Assembly (NCBI GenBank): GCA_001464575.1
Contig: LNFE01000202.1
Coordinates: 1 to 58,351, forward strand
Reading direction: 5' to 3'
Source of the DNA: Acidobacteria bacterium Ga0077553
GTDB taxonomy: Bacteria; Acidobacteriota; Terriglobia; Bryobacterales; Bryobacteraceae
DNA: 58,351 bases
Of this stretch, positions 34,813 to 42,763 are shown piece after piece. A program made the translations under genes and the position numbers. How positions within the stretch are numbered: the first letter of the stretch is position 1; every line of letters begins with the position of its first letter. The notes beneath the pieces were generated by a model. The model was not told the DNA's origin, did no database searches, and worked only from the letters and a program-made list of their open reading frames with translations.

Positions 34813-36017
34813 GCGTCTTTAGAGTACGCGATCGAAAGCAGGCGGTCGTAGGCCTCGCCCATCGCAGCGAGTGAGTACTTCGACTCGACGAGCGAGCGAG
34901 CCGCGGCGGCCATCTGTTGCGTGGCTGTTGGGTCCGCAAACAGGCGGCGGAAGGCGGCGGCGACGGAAGCTGGTTCCGCCGGCTGGCAGGTGCGGCAGGT
35001 TTCGCCGTCGCGGACAAGGCCCGAACCTTCGACGTGGTTGGCCACAACGGGGATGCTGTGGGCGTAGGCTTCCATCAGGACCAAGGCCACGGGCTCCTCA
35101 AAGACGGAATGGAAGAAGAGGGCGTCGTGACCGGCGTAGAGAGCGGGAAGATCGTCGCGGGGCACCGGGGGATGGAGATGGACAAAGCCGGTGAGACCTT
35201 GGCTTGCGATGAGAGTCTCGATGTGAACACGGTAGGCTGGCTCGCCCTCGCCGGCGACGGCGGTCAAAGTTAGGCCCGGGAATTCGCGGCGGAGTTCCGG
35301 CAGAGCAGGCAGCAGATGATGGAGGCCTTTCTCCGGGGTCAGGCGGCCGACCCAAAGCAGGCGGCGGCCGGGGAGCACGGGCCGGGGAGGAAGCGGGCCG
35401 ACCGGGATGCCGAAATAGATCGTGTGGGCGACGGCCGCCGCAAGCCCGGCGGCAAGGGCCTGCTGACGCCACCGTTCGCTGGCAAAAATGGCGCAGCGGA
35501 TCTGTCCGGCGGGGGCAGCGCGAAAGTAGAACGGGTGAAGGGCGGGACGGCGGAGCAGACTCCACAGATGCGGGCGAAGCTCTTCGGCGAGGGCGAACAG
35601 GGAGAGAACGGCCACATGGGGATGACGATGGAGTGCGAGCGCCACAATTCCGGGGACGTTGACATCGGGGCAGACCAGAACGACATCGTAGCGGTCCGGC
35701 TGGACCAGTTGCTCTTCGGCCCAGCGCAGATTTTGCGCCATGCCTTGACGAACGGCAGCGGACCAAAGGAGCGCGGAAAGGGTACGGCGGAGTCCGGCCG
35801 GCAGGGTGTGGCGGGCGCGAAGAAACCAGCGGGAGCGCTGGAGAGCAGCGATGGGCCCGGGCGCGGCGACGATGGTGGGGGCGGGGGCCGCAAAGACCGG
35901 AGCGTCCACTTGCCAGCCAAGGCAGCGGAGTTCCGTCGCAAGGTTAGCTAAGGCCAGGGGCAGGCCGCCGACCGCGGAGCGTTCCGGCACCGGACCAAGG
36001 AGGAGCAGGCGTTTCAC
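34809..36017 (-). CDS. Glycosyltransferase family 4
   Basis: 402 residues, GT-B fold. The N-terminal domain begins with the strand RLLLLGPVPERSAVGGLPLA. The C-terminal nucleotide-sugar domain has RLLWVGRLTPEKGLHHLL, VAGEGEPAYR, LYAGHDALFFHSVFEEPVA and MEAYAHSIPVVA, with the E-x7-E pair in FEEPVALVLME. It transfers a sugar to an envelope polysaccharide or lipid carrier. Coupled by 4-base overlaps to the L,D-transpeptidase downstream and BKACE upstream. Confidence 0.9.
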   Translation of the reverse strand: MKRLLLLGPVPERSAVGGLPLALANLATELRCLGWQVDAPVFAAPAPTIVAAPGPIAALQRSRWFLRARHTLPAGLRRTLSALLWSAAVRQGMAQNLRWAEEQLVQPDRYDVVLVCPDVNVPGIVALALHRHPHVAVLSLFALAEELRPHLWSLLRRPALHPFYFRAAPAGQIRCAIFASERWRQQALAAGLAAAVAHTIYFGIPVGPLPPRPVLPGRRLLWVGRLTPEKGLHHLLPALPELRREFPGLTLTAVAGEGEPAYRVHIETLIASQGLTGFVHLHPPVPRDDLPALYAGHDALFFHSVFEEPVALVLMEAYAHSIPVVANHVEGSGLVRDGETCRTCQPAEPASVAAAFRRLFADPTATQQMAAAARSLVESKYSLAAMGEAYDRLLSIAYSKDA

Positions 36018-36820
36018 GCGAGGCCGAGAAGGCGGCGCGTCTCTGCCGTGGTAGCGATGGGCCGGCCGAGGGATTCGGCGACGCGGGCGGTGCGGGCGAC
36101 AAGGAGTTCGTTTGAAGCCGGATGCTGCTTGGCCGCGTCGAGGAAAAGGTTGTCTTCAAGGCCGGTGCGAGCGTGGCCGCCGAGAGTGAGGCCAAGAGCG
36201 TTCATCGAGAACTGGAAGCGGCCGATGCCCGCGGCCGACCAGAAGGAGCCGGCGGGGAGACGTTCGATCATCAGGGCGAGATTGAGCCCGGTGGCGGCGG
36301 CGGTGCCGAGGGAGCCGAGGAGAAGATTGAAGACGAACGGCGGCTCCAGAATCTTGCGGCCAATGAGGTAGTGGGCGTAGTCGATCATGCCGAAGTCGAA
36401 AATCTCGAGTTCGGGGACGATGCCGCGCTCCTTCATTGCCAGGGCGAGGTGTTGGATCATCACGGGCTCATTGACAGAAGCCTGCGTAGGGAAGTTCAGC
36501 GAGCCGAGGGTGAGCGAGGCGAGATCGGGCTTCAGATCGCCGTCGACGTTGAGCGAATCGCTGCGCTGCTCGAAGGTGCGATAGAGGCGGCCGCTGGTGG
36601 TGGAGCAGATGACGGCATCGGGAATGACGTAGCGGATACCCCGGGTAATTTCGGCGAAGAGCTCCCGCTCGTAGGTGGGTTCTTCGTCAGGGCGGCGGGA
36701 GCGCACAGCGTCGGCGGCAATTTCAGCGGGGGTGATAGGAACGGAAGGATTGTCGGCGCGGCGGGGAACCATGCCGGTAAGGGCGAGATTGATGACGACA
36801 GGCTGGGAAAGATCGATCAT
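36014..36820 (-). CDS. BKACE (DUF849) family protein lacking the metal-binding segment
   Basis: 268 residues. BKACE hallmarks are clear: VVINLALTGMVPRRADNPSV, DLKPDLASLTLGSLNFP, VPELEIFDFGMIDYA and FWSAAGIGRFQF. The family condenses beta-keto acids with acetyl-CoA using a zinc ion held by an HxH in a GA-VHLHARD segment. Here EIAADAV is followed directly by RSRRPDEEPTYERELF, so that segment (about 13 residues) is absent and the frame is kept. The junction is near 36699-36702. Without both histidines the enzyme should be inactive, unless the deletion is an artefact. The rest of the sequence and the operon context are normal. Confidence 0.85.
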   Translation of the reverse strand: MIDLSQPVVINLALTGMVPRRADNPSVPITPAEIAADAVRSRRPDEEPTYERELFAEITRGIRYVIPDAVICSTTSGRLYRTFEQRSDSLNVDGDLKPDLASLTLGSLNFPTQASVNEPVMIQHLALAMKERGIVPELEIFDFGMIDYAHYLIGRKILEPPFVFNLLLGSLGTAAATGLNLALMIERLPAGSFWSAAGIGRFQFSMNALGLTLGGHARTGLEDNLFLDAAKQHPASNELLVARTARVAESLGRPIATTAETRRLLGLA

Positions 36821-36826
36821 TTGACG

Positions 36827-37450
36827 CTAGAGGCCATCGACGCCCATTTTCAGGACTTGGGCGGGAACACCTCCCACGAGGGAGTTGGCCTCCACCGATT
36901 TTACGACGACGGCCCCGGCGGCGACGACGGCACCGGCACCGATGATGAGGTGGTCGCGAATCACGCAGCCGACCCCAAGATAGGCACCGGGCCCTACGGT
37001 GAGCGCGCCGGCGAGGTTCGCTCCAGGACCAACCGTGGTGAAGGGTTCGAGGCGATTGTCGTGGCCAATCAAAGCGCCCCGGTTGAGCAGGCAGTGCGCG
37101 CCGATAGTGGAATTCGAGGCAACGATGACGCCGGGGTGGATGACGCAACCGGGAAAAATGGTCGCGCGGCGGGAAATCTGCGCCGAGGGATGGATGACGG
37201 AAACGAAGGGGTGCCCTAAGGCCGCGACCTCCTCAATGAAGGCGCGGCGTTGGTTGCTGACGATGCCGGCGACGCAGGCAACGCCAGGCGGGAGGTCGGC
37301 AAGGCGATAGACGGGCCGGCCCTCGAGTTCGGCCGGTGCGCCGGGCCGGTTAACGACGAAGCCGAGAACCTCGAATTGGCCACTGGTCTCGGCGATGTCG
37401 AGAACCTCGACGGCCATGGAGCCGGCGCCGAGGATAACGAGAGGGGTCAT
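36827..37450 (-). CDS. NeuD/PglD-type acetyltransferase
   Basis: 207 residues. An N-terminal Rossmann-like PglD domain (TPLVILGAGSMAVEVLDIA) is followed by a left-handed beta-helix of hexapeptide repeats (FPGCVIHPGVIVASNSTIG, GPGANLAGALTVGPGAYLG, ending IIGAGAVVAAGAVVVKSV). The family O- or N-acetylates sugars for sialic acid-like or bacillosamine-containing glycans. It heads an operon with BKACE, GT4 and L,D-transpeptidase, suggesting a cell-surface glycan job. Confidence 0.88.
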   Translation of the reverse strand: MTPLVILGAGSMAVEVLDIAETSGQFEVLGFVVNRPGAPAELEGRPVYRLADLPPGVACVAGIVSNQRRAFIEEVAALGHPFVSVIHPSAQISRRATIFPGCVIHPGVIVASNSTIGAHCLLNRGALIGHDNRLEPFTTVGPGANLAGALTVGPGAYLGVGCVIRDHLIIGAGAVVAAGAVVVKSVEANSLVGGVPAQVLKMGVDGL

Positions 37451-37467
37451 CGGACCTATTGTAGGAT

Positions 37468-38173
37468 TTAAAGTCCAGTGATCAGGAATGGCGTAGTCGT
37501 AGGTGCCGGGGAGCCACCTTCGGGTTCGACGGAGAGTGCAACCGCGGCGGTGGCGGACGGGTCAAAGCCGGCGGTACTGCGATGCAGCGCGGCGCCGGAG
37601 CCGTCGGCGGCGAAGGTGCCGGCAGGGATGGGCCCCCCGTTTTTGTTCGAGGCGAGGCAGATTGCTGGCGATTAAAAGGACACCCTGCAGCGGGTTGACA
37701 AAGACACGGGCGACTGGCTGGCGCTCTTCGGCGGTACCCGACTTCAGGATCGTTGTGCCGGGGTCGCGCAGAAAGGCCAGCGTGGCCTGAGAGCGGCGGA
37801 GTTCGGTTTGGGTGATGGCGAGTTCTTCGCGCACGCCGAACGCATCCTTATGCAGTCTGCTGACTTCGGTGCTGAAGTAAACGAGTCCGGCCAAGAGGCC
37901 GGCGGTGGCCAGGCCCCACGCGCCAAGCCACGTCCAACCGGTTTTCTCTTCGACGCCCGCGGCGGCCAGAATGCGGCGGCGGAGGCGCGGCGGCGGTTCG
38001 GCAGCGGGGGCGAGCGTCGCGAGCAGCGCGTTGTTCGCCATCGCTTGGCGGAGCAGGCGTTGAGCGTCCGGAGAGCCGGAGCGCAATTCCGCTTCAATCT
38101 CGGACCGCTCGGGGTCTTCGAGCAGGCCGAGGGCGTAGAGTTCGTAGAGCGTGTCCCGGTTGGTGTCGCTCAT
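37468..38173 (-). pseudogene. RskA-type anti-sigma factor, C-terminal domain frameshifted
   Basis: It starts at the ATG at 38173, overlapping the sigma gene stop (ATGA). Residues 1-~70 give the helical anti-sigma domain (DTLYELYALGLLEDPERSE), which uses no zinc. A membrane segment follows (TWLGAWGLATAGLLAGLVYF), then the RskA domain up to VLLIASNLPRLE. The expected continuation (a segment like GKTFEMWVIP) is missing. The rest, GGPIPAGTFAADGSGA to TTPFLITGL ending at 37468, is in another frame; read straight through, the frame ends at 37562 with a basic tail. The junction is near 37645. The truncated version keeps the sigma-binding and membrane parts, so it could still restrain sigma while having lost its periplasmic sensor. 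Confidence 0.8.
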
Positions 38174-38760
38174 ACGGTGACAGGCTCCTCCAGTTCTTCC
38201 CGCAATAGGCGAAGCGCGGAGCGCACCCACGTCTTCACTGTACCCAAAGGCTGGCTCAGGCGCTCCGCCATTTCGGTTTGAGAGAGGCCTTCGAAGTAAG
38301 CCAGTTCAATCACCGTACGCTGTTGCTCGGAGAGTTTATGAAACGCGGCCTTCAGTAACTTGGCACGTTGCGAATTCAGAATGACGGACTCCATATCGAC
38401 AAAGAGCGCCGGGGACTCGGCGCCGGAAAGTTCGATGGCATTTTGCGACATCCGGCCATCGACAGAGCGGACGTAGTCTATCGCGCGGTTGCGGGCAACA
38501 GTAAGCACCCACGGACCGATGGAGCCACGCGCGGCGTCGAAGCCAGCCATGCGATTCCAGACCCGCAGAAAGGTCTCCTGGGTCAGGTCTTCGGCGGCGG
38601 CAGCGTTACGAACCACGCGGAAGATGACGGAGTAGGCCAACCGGCCGTACTTGTCGTAGAGTTCCCGCAGGGCCTCCGGCTCGCGAGCCTTTAAGCGCGC
38701 GGCGAGCGCGCGGTCCGTTTCCGAGTCGAGGGCCGCAAATAAGATGGGGAAGAAAAACAT
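38170..38760 (-). CDS. ECF-type RNA polymerase sigma factor (SigK-like)
   Basis: 196 residues. Region 2 is seen as ALRELYDKYGRLAYSVIFRV, with the -10-recognition part AAEDLTQETFLRVWNR and GPWVLTVARNRAIDYVR. Region 4 is LSEQQRTVIELAYFEGLSQT followed by EMAERLSQPLGTVKTW, a helix-turn-helix. Its stop overlaps the anti-sigma start, a standard sigma/anti-sigma pair. The SigK/RskA type commonly responds to envelope or redox stress. Transcribed divergently from the MoxR-type operon, with an inverted repeat in the 65-base gap. Confidence 0.93.
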   Translation of the reverse strand: MFFFPILFAALDSETDRALAARLKAREPEALRELYDKYGRLAYSVIFRVVRNAAAAEDLTQETFLRVWNRMAGFDAARGSIGPWVLTVARNRAIDYVRSVDGRMSQNAIELSGAESPALFVDMESVILNSQRAKLLKAAFHKLSEQQRTVIELAYFEGLSQTEMAERLSQPLGTVKTWVRSALRLLREELEEPVTV

Positions 38761-38797
38761 TCTCTCAAGGGGTTACGGCTGCAAGGTACGACTGGAT

Positions 38798-38821
38798 TCA
38801 GTATAACTCTGGCTATACTGA
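38798..38821. promoter_or_regulatory. Inverted repeat in the divergent sigma/RDD promoter gap
   Basis: Perfect 8-base arms TCAGTATA (38798-38805) and TATACTGA (38814-38821) are separated by 8 bases. They lie between the sigma factor start (38760) and the TTG start at 38826, almost touching the latter. TATAAC and TATACT within it also resemble -10 boxes, so it may be an operator overlapping a promoter. The regulator is not identifiable here. Confidence 0.5.
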
Positions 38822-38825
38822 TGAC

Positions 38826-39575
38826 TTGACCTGGTACACGTGGCAAAACGGTATCCAACAGGGCCCGTTCGAAGAGCAACAGGTGAAGGAGTGGGCCACG
38901 GCCGGATTGCTGGCGGTGGGCACGCTGGTGTGGCGCGAAGGGGCGGCCGGCTGGCAGCCGGTAGCCGAAGCTTTCGCGCACGGCGAACCCGAAGGGCCGC
39001 GGCGACGCTGCGAACGATGCGGCACGATGTATCCGGAAAGCTGGATTGCCCGGTGGGGCGGGGCGGATGTCTGCGCTTACTGCAAACCGCGGCACGTGGC
39101 GGAACTCCGCGAGGGCTCGGCCGTGCTCCTCGGGCAGGGCGAGTTCGCGGGGTTTGGCGTCCGGTTCGTCGCGCGCATGATCGACGGCGTCATTCTGTCG
39201 GTCGTGAACATGGCGTTGCAGATCCCGATGTTCGTCCTGGCCGCCGGGGCGAGTCAAGGCGGCAAGCCCGAGGAGATGGGCGCGACGTTCCTTTGGGTGT
39301 ACGGGCTCACGGTGCTGGGGCAGTTAGGGGTGCAGTGCGGGTATGAGGTCTGGTTCGTCACCAAGAAGGGCGGGACGCCGGGGAAACTCATGTTGCAGTT
39401 GCAGGTGCTTGACGGCGAAGGGAACCGGCTGCGGCGGGGCCAGTCGTTTGGCCGCTACTTTGCCCAGTTTCTAACCGGGTTCACGCTGGGATTAGGGTAT
39501 CTGCTGCCGCTTTGGGACAGCGAGAAGCGGGCACTGCACGACATGGTGGCGGATACGCGGGTGATGAAGAAATGA
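38826..39575 (+). CDS. GYF_2 and RDD domain membrane protein
   Basis: 249 residues with a TTG start (the frame is open slightly upstream but lacks another good start). Residues 2-45 are a GYF_2-type domain (WYTWQNGIQQGPFEEQQVKE, LVWREGAAGWQPV). Then come zinc-knuckle cysteines (RRCERCGTMYPES, DVCAYCK) and an RDD domain with about three membrane spans (GFGVRFVARMIDGVILSVVN, KKGGTPGKLMLQLQVLD, ALHDMVADTRV). RDD proteins are putative transporters or assembly factors. First gene of a ten-gene operon; the operon's last gene is another RDD protein. Confidence 0.88.
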   Translation: MTWYTWQNGIQQGPFEEQQVKEWATAGLLAVGTLVWREGAAGWQPVAEAFAHGEPEGPRRRCERCGTMYPESWIARWGGADVCAYCKPRHVAELREGSAVLLGQGEFAGFGVRFVARMIDGVILSVVNMALQIPMFVLAAGASQGGKPEEMGATFLWVYGLTVLGQLGVQCGYEVWFVTKKGGTPGKLMLQLQVLDGEGNRLRRGQSFGRYFAQFLTGFTLGLGYLLPLWDSEKRALHDMVADTRVMKK

Positions 39576-40141
39576 CAGCCATGCCGCGATGCAATCTATG
39601 CGGAGTGGAGGTTCCGCCGGAGGATTGGAACCGGACAGAAGCTTTGCCCTGCCGGGGCTGCGAGGCCAGGGTGCAGGCTTGGGTGTTCCCGGCAGGATGG
39701 ACCGAAACCAGAGGCAAGCCCCCGGCTGCGCTGACGGGAGAGGGAATGGCTTCCTGCTTCCATCATCCGGCGAATCAGGCGGAAGCCGCCTGCGGGCAGT
39801 GCGGACGCTTTGTGTGCGCGTTATGTGTCGATGGCACCGGCGACCAGGCCGTTTGCAGCGCCTGCTTCGGACGAGGAACTACCGCCGGCGATCTCCGCTT
39901 CCGGCGGCGGGCAACGCTCTACGATTCGATTGGCTTGATGCTGGCGGCGGTGCCAATGCTAACCATCCTCACCGGTCCGCTGGTGGGGACCTTCACGCTG
40001 GCGACCTGGAAGAAGACGCGGACAGCGGTGCCGCGGTCGCCCGCCGTGCGCTGGGCGGCGCTGTCCATCTCCGGGTTGTGGCTGCTGGCGCTGGTGGGGC
40101 TGATTGTCCTGCTCATTCGCACCGGCGGAGGTAGCCGGTGA
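39572..40141 (+). CDS. B-box-like zinc-finger membrane protein
   Basis: 189 residues from the ATG overlapping the previous stop. The N-terminal half is cysteine-rich with several CxxC pairs: RCNLCGVE, PCRGCEA, then a B-box-like run CFHHPANQAEAACGQCGR, VCALCVDG, VCSACFG. Two hydrophobic spans follow near residues 120-145 and 163-183. Probably cytoplasmic zinc fingers on a membrane anchor. Function unknown; conserved position in the operon suggests interaction with the MoxR complex. Confidence 0.78.
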   Translation: MTAMPRCNLCGVEVPPEDWNRTEALPCRGCEARVQAWVFPAGWTETRGKPPAALTGEGMASCFHHPANQAEAACGQCGRFVCALCVDGTGDQAVCSACFGRGTTAGDLRFRRRATLYDSIGLMLAAVPMLTILTGPLVGTFTLATWKKTRTAVPRSPAVRWAALSISGLWLLALVGLIVLLIRTGGGSR

Positions 40142-41046
40142 GCGAGTATCGCATGTTGACGGGTTGGTCACCGGGCTGGCTGCGCTCAGCGGCGCTTTAT
40201 GATGGCGGGGACCATCTGCTGCAGGTGACTTCGCTGCGGGTGCAGCACGAGTATCAGCGGTTTCCCTACGCGGAGATGCGGGCGATCACAGTGGCGGAAG
40301 CGCCGCTCTGGACGACGGGCCGCATCGTTCGGCTGCTGGTTTTCACCCTGTTGCTCGTGCTCGCGATGCTGCCGGCGCAAGTCGGCGTGCGCGTCGCTCT
40401 GGCTTTTCTGCCGGCGACACTCTTGATTTTGCAGTTGTGGTCGCTGGCCCAGGGGAAGCGTTGCGTGGCGCGGGTAATTAGCCTTTCCGGAGAGTGGCCG
40501 CTGCGAGGGTTGGGAACCATGCGCGCGGCCGCCGAGGCGGTGCCCCAAATCCTGACTCGGGTGCAGGAGGCGCAGGCGGGACTGGCCAGGCCGGCGGTGA
40601 TGCCGACGCTCGTGCCGGGCAAGGCCGAGAAGGCGTACCGGCATCCCCGGGAGTTGGGATGGGCGGTGGCGGGCACGCTGATCCTCAGTGCGCTTCTGAT
40701 TGTGGTTTATTCGGCGCGGCCGGAGATGCGCACGGAGATCTGGAACATCGCAGTGTTCCTTATACCCGGGGCGTTGACGACCGCGATTGCCTGGTGGCGA
40801 ATGTTGCGCCGGCATGAGGTGGTGGCCGCCGCGCTGGTGGCGGCGATGGTAGTGGACCTACTGTTGTTTGGCTTCTTCCTATTGCTGGAGTGGCGGCGGC
40901 CGACCTTCTCGCTGACCCTGGCGGAATTGACGCTAGCCGCGCAGCAATGGCAAAAGGTGGCTCTCGCGGCCGCGATCGGCTGGCGGGTGGTGGGTGCGGC
41001 AGTGGCAGGTTGGGTGGCGCAGCAGGGCGATGAGGAGCAGGCATGA
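40138..41046 (+). CDS. Multi-pass membrane protein of unknown function
   Basis: 302 residues, GTG start overlapping the previous stop. A soluble N-terminus (QVTSLRVQHEYQRFPYAEM looks like a PH-like or bPH strand set) is followed by hydrophobic spans at about 60-100, 165-185, 198-215, 225-250 and 270-295. No catalytic motif recognised. Its place in the run suggests a membrane component of the same system. Confidence 0.7.
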   Translation: MSEYRMLTGWSPGWLRSAALYDGGDHLLQVTSLRVQHEYQRFPYAEMRAITVAEAPLWTTGRIVRLLVFTLLLVLAMLPAQVGVRVALAFLPATLLILQLWSLAQGKRCVARVISLSGEWPLRGLGTMRAAAEAVPQILTRVQEAQAGLARPAVMPTLVPGKAEKAYRHPRELGWAVAGTLILSALLIVVYSARPEMRTEIWNIAVFLIPGALTTAIAWWRMLRRHEVVAAALVAAMVVDLLLFGFFLLLEWRRPTFSLTLAELTLAAQQWQKVALAAAIGWRVVGAAVAGWVAQQGDEEQA

Positions 41047-41315
41047 TTGCGCACGCGCGATGCCAGCAACACCCCGGGCGCGAAGCAGTGGCCAAGTGCC
41101 CGAGTTGCAAACAATCATTCTGCCGCGAATGCATCACCGAACATGACGGGCGGATGCTGTGCGTACTCTGCCTGACGAAACGAACCCAATTGGCCAAGCC
41201 GCCGAGCCCGGCCTGGGGCCGCGTAGGATGGGGCCTGGGGGCGGTGGCCGGACTGTTGCTGGCGTGGCTCTTTTTCCTCGGGGTGGGGGAGCTGATTTGG
41301 AGGGCCTCGGCGTGA
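41043..41315 (+). CDS. Small B-box zinc-finger membrane protein
   Basis: 90 residues. It has CQQHPGREAVAKCPSCKQSF, CRECITEHDG and MLCVLCL, a B-box type zinc arrangement, followed by one membrane segment (GLGAVAGLLLAWLFFLGVG). It is related in design to the protein at 39572-40141, giving two membrane-anchored zinc fingers in one operon. Coupled by 4-base overlaps on both sides. Confidence 0.78.
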   Translation: MIAHARCQQHPGREAVAKCPSCKQSFCRECITEHDGRMLCVLCLTKRTQLAKPPSPAWGRVGWGLGAVAGLLLAWLFFLGVGELIWRASA

Positions 41316-42763
41316 AGCGGCCATCCTGGACCGAGTCAGCTGACGCGGCGGCTGCGCTACTGCGGCGAGCGCCGGGCTCGGCTTGGGTGGTGTGGGCGGT
41401 GTGCACCTTGCCGTTCGTCTATCTCTTGGGGCGGCTGCTGCTGACGGCGACCTTTGACGCTTACTATGCCGAACAGGCCGGCGGCTTAACGCTGCTCGTG
41501 GCGGCGGCGTACCTGTTCAAGCAGGTCGGAGAATCGTACTTTCAAGGCGAGTTGCTGCGGGTACTCGGCGGATCGCCGCCGCCCTTGCGTGTGGGCCCGC
41601 AATTGACACTGCAACCGACAGCCCTGCTGGTGCTCCCACTGGCCGCGCTGTTGTTTTTCCCGTTCGCTCCGGCGGTGACCTTCTACCGGACACTGTCGGT
41701 GAGTTCCCCGCGCGAGGCCCTGCGATATGCCACCCAGGACGTGCTGCTGCAGAGTTGGGAGCTTTCGCTGGCCATGGCCGGTGGCTTCCTGCTTTGGGTG
41801 AATCTCTTCGTATTGTGGTTAACGGCGCCGATGCTGCTGCGGGCATTCTTCGGATGGGAGACGTCGTTCGGCCGAATTGAAGACCGGATGTTCAATTTCC
41901 CAAGCTTCTGGGTGGTGACGCTGACAACCTACCTCTGCGTGGATCCGCTGCTCAACGCGATGGCGGCGCGGCGTGTGTTCCTGAAGGAATCCCGGAAGAC
42001 GGGGATCGACCTGCTAGCCGCGCTGCGGATGGTGGCCACCGCACTGGTGTTAGCGCTGCCGCTGGCGGCGCAGGAAGCGCAGGAGCTGGAGCGGAGTATC
42101 ACCCAAACGATGCGGGAGCCGGCTTTTGCGTTCCGGCAGCCGAAAGTGGTGGAGCAGGATGGGGCGCGAGAGGGCTGGTTCCTGCAGATGCTGCGCACCC
42201 TGGCCCAATGGATTGAAGATTTCTTGACCTGGCTGCGGCCGGAGCAGCAGACGTCGCCAGACGTGGGGAACTTCGGGCTGAGCCCGCAGATGTCGCAGAA
42301 TTTGCTGATCGGGCTCGCCGTGCTGCTGGTCGCTGGCCTGGTGGTTTACCTGCTGAAGCAGCGGCGACCGCCGAAAGCCCCGGTGGCCGCGCCAGCGATG
42401 ACCGCCCCGGATTTGAGTCGCGAAGATTTGCGGCCCGATGCCTTGCCGGAGGAGTCCTGGCTGGCGCTGGCCGATGACTACGCGTCGCGGGGCGAATACC
42501 GGTTGGCGCTGCGCGCGCTTCACTTGGCGGGATTGCGGCGGCTGAGTGAGCGAGGCCTCGTGACGATCGGTCCGGCCAAAAGCGGGGGCGAGTATGGCCG
42601 CGAGCTGGAGCGGCGGGGCCGACCGATGCCGCACGTGCACCCCTTGTTTGAAGTCAACCGGCGCCGGTTCGAAGAGGCGTGGTACGGGTTCCATGAGTTG
42701 GGCACGGCGGGGGTGAGCGAAGTGCGGACGCGGTGGGAGGAGATCCGGAACCATGTGGGCTAG
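41312..42763 (+). CDS. DUF4129 domain membrane protein
   Basis: 483 residues from the GTG at 41312 (GTGA overlap); the longer upstream reading is out of keeping with the operon pattern. Several membrane spans occur between residues 25 and 250. A cytoplasmic C-terminal DUF4129 domain follows: SWLALADDYASRGEYRLALR, ALHLAGLRRLSERGLV, HPLFEVNRRRFEEAWYG. DUF4129 proteins accompany MoxR ATPases and DUF58 proteins and are of unknown biochemical role. The stop overlaps the DUF4350 gene by 11 bases. Confidence 0.85.
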   Translation: MKRPSWTESADAAAALLRRAPGSAWVVWAVCTLPFVYLLGRLLLTATFDAYYAEQAGGLTLLVAAAYLFKQVGESYFQGELLRVLGGSPPPLRVGPQLTLQPTALLVLPLAALLFFPFAPAVTFYRTLSVSSPREALRYATQDVLLQSWELSLAMAGGFLLWVNLFVLWLTAPMLLRAFFGWETSFGRIEDRMFNFPSFWVVTLTTYLCVDPLLNAMAARRVFLKESRKTGIDLLAALRMVATALVLALPLAAQEAQELERSITQTMREPAFAFRQPKVVEQDGAREGWFLQMLRTLAQWIEDFLTWLRPEQQTSPDVGNFGLSPQMSQNLLIGLAVLLVAGLVVYLLKQRRPPKAPVAAPAMTAPDLSREDLRPDALPEESWLALADDYASRGEYRLALRALHLAGLRRLSERGLVTIGPAKSGGEYGRELERRGRPMPHVHPLFEVNRRRFEEAWYGFHELGTAGVSEVRTRWEEIRNHVG

